The notes below the pieces were generated by a model. The model made no database searches and was not told where the DNA came from. It worked only from the letters and a program-made list of their open reading frames with translations. The position numbers were made by a program, and so were the translations under genes. Positions 61,310-64,000 of a stretch of DNA of 64,000 nt are shown here, in pieces. Numbering within the stretch: position 1 is the first letter of the stretch; every line of letters starts with the position of its first letter. The stretch is taken from assembly GCA_011170375.1 (NCBI GenBank), contig DUEV01000001.1:186001-250000 (forward strand), in the 5' to 3' direction. This DNA comes from Dehalococcoidia bacterium. GTDB lineage: Bacteria; Chloroflexota; Dehalococcoidia; Dehalococcoidales; Fen-1064.

Positions 61310-62764
61310 CTAACCGCGGGCTACTTTGCTCAGGCCCATAACCGGACCCAGGCTCGACAGCAGTTCGTCGGCACTGCTAACATTTGACAGCAGTGCATCG
61401 GCGTCAATGGTATCAACTATCTCGGTGAGCTGGCGCCGCAGCTTTCCGGTAAGACCTGCGTGGCGCCATGCTGTGGCGATTGTAATCCAGAAAGCATCAA
61501 GCACGTGGGGCATTAACTCGTTCATAAAAATAGTAACAAGCTCTTCATTATTCTGAGTTTCATTTATTCGCTGGCACTGAGCACGGCACCAGCCTGGATT
61601 TTCACTAATGAATGTCTTCAGATCCTTCGTGGCTGTACGTATTTTCCTCAGCATCCTGAGACTGCCCGGTAGTATAGAGAACAAGTTGATGCCGGGGATG
61701 GGAATAAGAACCTTGTCGAGCTCGTTAGCGTACTCCTCACGTACACCACCCAGTTCTTTAATCATATCCTTTACGTTGCTTTTCCGGGCTCGCAGCAAGG
61801 TGACCATAACTGTGCTGTTCTGATAGCAACGCCCGCCTATGTTACCCATCGTGTCGTAACCGGGTAATATGTTCAGCTCATTGTATGTGCGACTGAAGGT
61901 TGACCAGGTAAACGGCGTCATTACATTGGGCATTGCCTCTCCAGAATTTACACATGACCAGATAAAGTCACCTGTTAGGCTATCATTGAACTCGCCGGTG
62001 ACGGGGTTGAAGCCTATCATTGTTGTGATTGGTCTTGATTGTAAAATGTAGACCTTACCCTGAGAGATAGCCCACTCGATGTCCTGCGGGCAGCCCAAGT
62101 CCTTCTCCAGTCGAGAAGCCAGTTTGTATAGCTTGCGGGAGAATCGCTTTATCTCCGAAGGCGCATTGTATCTGCACTTCGGTCGTTCCATGGAGAAGTC
62201 GATAGACTCAACCTCTCCTGATACCAGCTTGTCACCAAGTCCATGAACATAGTTACCTACCAACCGGCTCCGGCTGCTGGTAACAGGGTCGGCGGTAAAT
62301 AAAACCCCTGATATATCAGCCTTCACCAGGCACTGTACGATGACAGCCATTTCGTGGACTAACGGCACACCTTGTGCTTGGCTATAGGCCTTAACACGCT
62401 CACTGTGTCGGGACTGACGCACGGTGTTTATGGCTGTCATGACTTCTTCGTCGGAACGTATGTTTAGTACCGTCTCGAATGCTCCGGCGAATGAAGCCAG
62501 TGCCGAGTCCTCCGCAACAGCCGAGGAGCGTACGGCAAATGGAGCATTAGGGTCATGACTTCTAAGGCGGGCCAGGCAAGCCTGCACCTGTGACCAAGCC
62601 TCGGGTAGTATCTCGTCTCCGCTAAAGGCGGAGGGCAGAACCACAAAGCCGTCTGGTACGGGATAGCCTGCTTGATAGAGACGGGACAGGGTACCTCCCT
62701 TGCCCCCGGCCGAGGGTTGCTGTTCTGGTATCAGCCTACCAAAAGCGCACGCTAAGTCAGGCAT
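61310..62764 (-). CDS. PEP-synthase/rifampicin-phosphotransferase-like enzyme, N-terminal half
   Basis: 484 residues. The ATP-grasp-like pyruvate/PEP-binding domain (about 1-320) starts GGKGGTLSRLYQAGYPVPDG and includes PFAVRSSAVAEDSALASFAG, GVLFTADPVTSSRSRLVGNY and CPQDIEWAISQGKVYILQSR. The central helical domain follows and ends SLGPVMGLSKVARG at an in-frame TAG. Full-length relatives continue with EMSRDDYLE-like sequence, so this and the next gene correspond to one about 790-residue enzyme that transfers phosphate from ATP to a substrate. Confidence 0.85.
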   Translation of the reverse strand: MPDLACAFGRLIPEQQPSAGGKGGTLSRLYQAGYPVPDGFVVLPSAFSGDEILPEAWSQVQACLARLRSHDPNAPFAVRSSAVAEDSALASFAGAFETVLNIRSDEEVMTAINTVRQSRHSERVKAYSQAQGVPLVHEMAVIVQCLVKADISGVLFTADPVTSSRSRLVGNYVHGLGDKLVSGEVESIDFSMERPKCRYNAPSEIKRFSRKLYKLASRLEKDLGCPQDIEWAISQGKVYILQSRPITTMIGFNPVTGEFNDSLTGDFIWSCVNSGEAMPNVMTPFTWSTFSRTYNELNILPGYDTMGNIGGRCYQNSTVMVTLLRARKSNVKDMIKELGGVREEYANELDKVLIPIPGINLFSILPGSLRMLRKIRTATKDLKTFISENPGWCRAQCQRINETQNNEELVTIFMNELMPHVLDAFWITIATAWRHAGLTGKLRRQLTEIVDTIDADALLSNVSSADELLSSLGPVMGLSKVARG

Positions 62765-62838
62765 ATAACTACTTTCTAATGCTTCGAGAACAGCGAATCT
62801 ATGCTATCTGGAGTGGCTATACTATGTCTATAATCCTT

Positions 62839-63612
62839 TTAGTTACTCTGCTCTGATGACTCTTCTGAGGATTCTGAGTCGGGCTGGTTTTCGCCCTCTG
62901 ATGGCTCTGGTTCGGGGTCTTTCTCTGCTTCCCCAGCTTCTGTGTCCTGCTCTTCTGTGCTGGACTCCAGCAGGTGGCGGGCAATCATCTCGTAGCACTC
63001 CCACTGTTCTTGCGATGGGGCCATCCTCCTCGATTCCTGGCCGAGTCCGCTCTCCTGGTAGCTTCCTGATGATATTGCCCAGCACCAGAAATTGGGAACG
63101 CTGCGTACCATGATATCCTCATTCAGCCTGATTAAGCCCTCTTTCAGCGGCGTATCATTGTTCAGCCGGTCGAGGAGACCCTCCTCCATCTCTTCGTCCC
63201 ACTCTTCATCCGCAGCGGTGGTAACTCGTGTACCCACAAAGTTGGCTGTCCATGACAGGTCAATCACCCGCCCATACACAGACGCATTTCTTTGTCGAGT
63301 TGACCGCAGTTCCAGGTAACCACCGCTGCGTACCCGCTGGTCGGGTACTACGTAGACATAGGTAAAGGCGGCTGACGCATACCGGCTGGCCGGATGTTCG
63401 AGCATATTAATCCATCGTATCGGGCTCTCCTGCACTGCTAGCAGGCCGAGAGAAGTACCAAGGAGGCCACCGTAAATACCTTCTTCAGGTAGGCCTCGTT
63501 CGGCCACCTGCACATTTAGACCTATGGTGCGTAGATGAGTACAGAGCCGATGCCTCGTCTTATCTTTGGATCTTCCTGCTATCCTATCGATTATCCTACC
63601 GAACAGGCTCAT
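62839..63612 (-). CDS. Unknown protein with acidic Glu/Ser-rich tail
   Basis: 257 residues. N-terminal LFGRIIDRIAGRSKDKTRHR is basic and helical; the middle (ERGLPEEGIYGGLLGTSLGL to FVGTRVTTAADEEWDEEMEE) is mixed. The last 45 residues are almost all Glu, Ser, Pro and Asp. No transmembrane segment or known motif. It lies upstream of the PEP-synthase-like genes on the same strand (74 bp gap), so the three may be co-transcribed. Confidence 0.6.
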   Translation of the reverse strand: MSLFGRIIDRIAGRSKDKTRHRLCTHLRTIGLNVQVAERGLPEEGIYGGLLGTSLGLLAVQESPIRWINMLEHPASRYASAAFTYVYVVPDQRVRSGGYLELRSTRQRNASVYGRVIDLSWTANFVGTRVTTAADEEWDEEMEEGLLDRLNNDTPLKEGLIRLNEDIMVRSVPNFWCWAISSGSYQESGLGQESRRMAPSQEQWECYEMIARHLLESSTEEQDTEAGEAEKDPEPEPSEGENQPDSESSEESSEQSN

Positions 63613-63775
63613 TGCACGTTGCTCCTCGTGTTCGGATTGTATTACTGCTCCAGATTACCTCGCATGCTCGCATTCGGAGTATAGTACTCCCTTTTGGGCT
63701 GTGTCAACAAAGCAGGATGAGCTAGCCTCGGGGAATTGATAGGTCAGTCTCAATCTGTACAGAGTGGTATCGTAA

Positions 63776-64000
63776 TTAGCAGGATCGCATAATCAGGACG
63801 GTTGAGACTATCGACAGCGCGACCAGAAGTAATGCGATTAATGCTACTCCCATAAAAACATATCTTATTGGTAGGCGTAACTGTATCGTGTCTCTTGGCT
63901 TTGGGACTTTTGTAAGCGGTCTCTGCAGGGCCTCTCTAAGGGTGAGTTCTTCATCTACTGACTGGTCTTCCAGTCCTCCCTGCTCATCGGCACGCCCAGA
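63776..64000 (-). CDS. C-terminal end of a membrane protein, cut by window edge
   Basis: The minus-strand frame is open from the right edge and ends with TAA at 63776. At least 74 residues: an acidic helix (DEELTLREALQRPLTK), a basic PKPRDTIQLRLP stretch and a terminal membrane anchor (YVFMGVALIALLLVALSIVS). A tail-anchored or single-pass protein of unknown function; the N-terminus is outside the window. It reads in the same direction as the 62839-63612 gene, 163 bp upstream of it. Confidence 0.55.
   Translation of the reverse strand, partial: SGRADEQGGLEDQSVDEELTLREALQRPLTKVPKPRDTIQLRLPIRYVFMGVALIALLLVALSIVSTVLIMRSC

Overview
The window looks like chromosome from an anaerobic bacterium of the phylum Chloroflexota, most likely a sediment or subsurface relative of the Dehalococcoidia. 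This is an inference from content: bacterial tmRNA and SmpB sit next to each other, and the tmRNA encodes a short tag ending in VLVAA that resembles, from memory, the short Dehalococcoides tag. The metabolism is strictly anaerobic in style (heterodisulfide-reductase complexes, EtfAB with a ferredoxin domain, 2-hydroxyacyl-CoA dehydratase, superoxide reductase/rubredoxin/ferritin-like proteins, radical-SAM enzymes). No rRNA or intact tRNA was seen.

Layout. 0-3.3 kb: small enzymes (two metallo-beta-lactamase-fold proteins, a GNAT-HIT fusion, a frameshifted pyrophosphatase-like gene). 3.6-7.2 kb: a 2-hydroxyacyl-CoA dehydratase / benzoyl-CoA-reductase-like pair with a class III CoA-transferase, probably one operon. 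7.5-11.3 kb (minus): radical-SAM SPASM protein with SEC-C tail, dienelactone-hydrolase-like protein, tyrosine phosphatase, frameshifted GNAT. 11.3-15.3 kb: etfB, ferredoxin-etfA, a conserved hypothetical, HAD hydrolase, methyltransferase. 15.4-22.3 kb: MFS transporter, two MaoC-like hot-dog proteins, the para-aminobenzoate/folate genes pabB-pabA-pabC with folP nearby, and a PhzF-family protein. 22.5-24.6 kb (minus): oxygen/peroxide defence cluster (ferritin-like protein, rubredoxin, superoxide reductase, a double ferritin-like protein). 24.8-26.6 kb: MFS transporter and a small secreted or membrane protein.

27.1-36.4 kb is the most striking region: a complete-looking archaellum (archaeal flagellum) operon in a bacterial genome. 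It has two archaellins with class III signal peptides, an ArlC/D/E-like protein, ArlG, ArlF, ArlH, ArlI and ArlJ, then an acidic protein of unknown role. Two very similar excisionase-type helix-turn-helix genes bracket it, one before the archaellins and one after the operon. No archaellin signal peptidase gene is visible here.

36.6-41.4 kb: a phosphofructokinase, a diverged copy of the tmRNA 3' end, a second metallo-beta-lactamase paralogue, an IS3-type transposase relic, an NTF2-like protein, then ssrA (tmRNA) and smpB. 41.6-42.8 kb: a flippase-like membrane protein and a PspC-domain protein. 42.9-54.9 kb (minus): an eight-gene Hdr operon with three HdrA-type flavoproteins (one with a GltD-like module inserted, one a tandem HdrA fusion), MvhD, an FrhB-like protein, HdrC, HdrB and an HdrD-like protein. 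This is a likely flavin-based electron-bifurcating complex with no hydrogenase genes beside it. 55.2-64 kb: acetyltransferase, DUF3795 protein, methyltransferase, a multi-domain lipoprotein with a PEBP domain, a membrane-anchored protein, a PEP-synthase/rifampicin-phosphotransferase-like enzyme split by one in-frame TAG, and two unknown proteins, the last truncated by the window edge.
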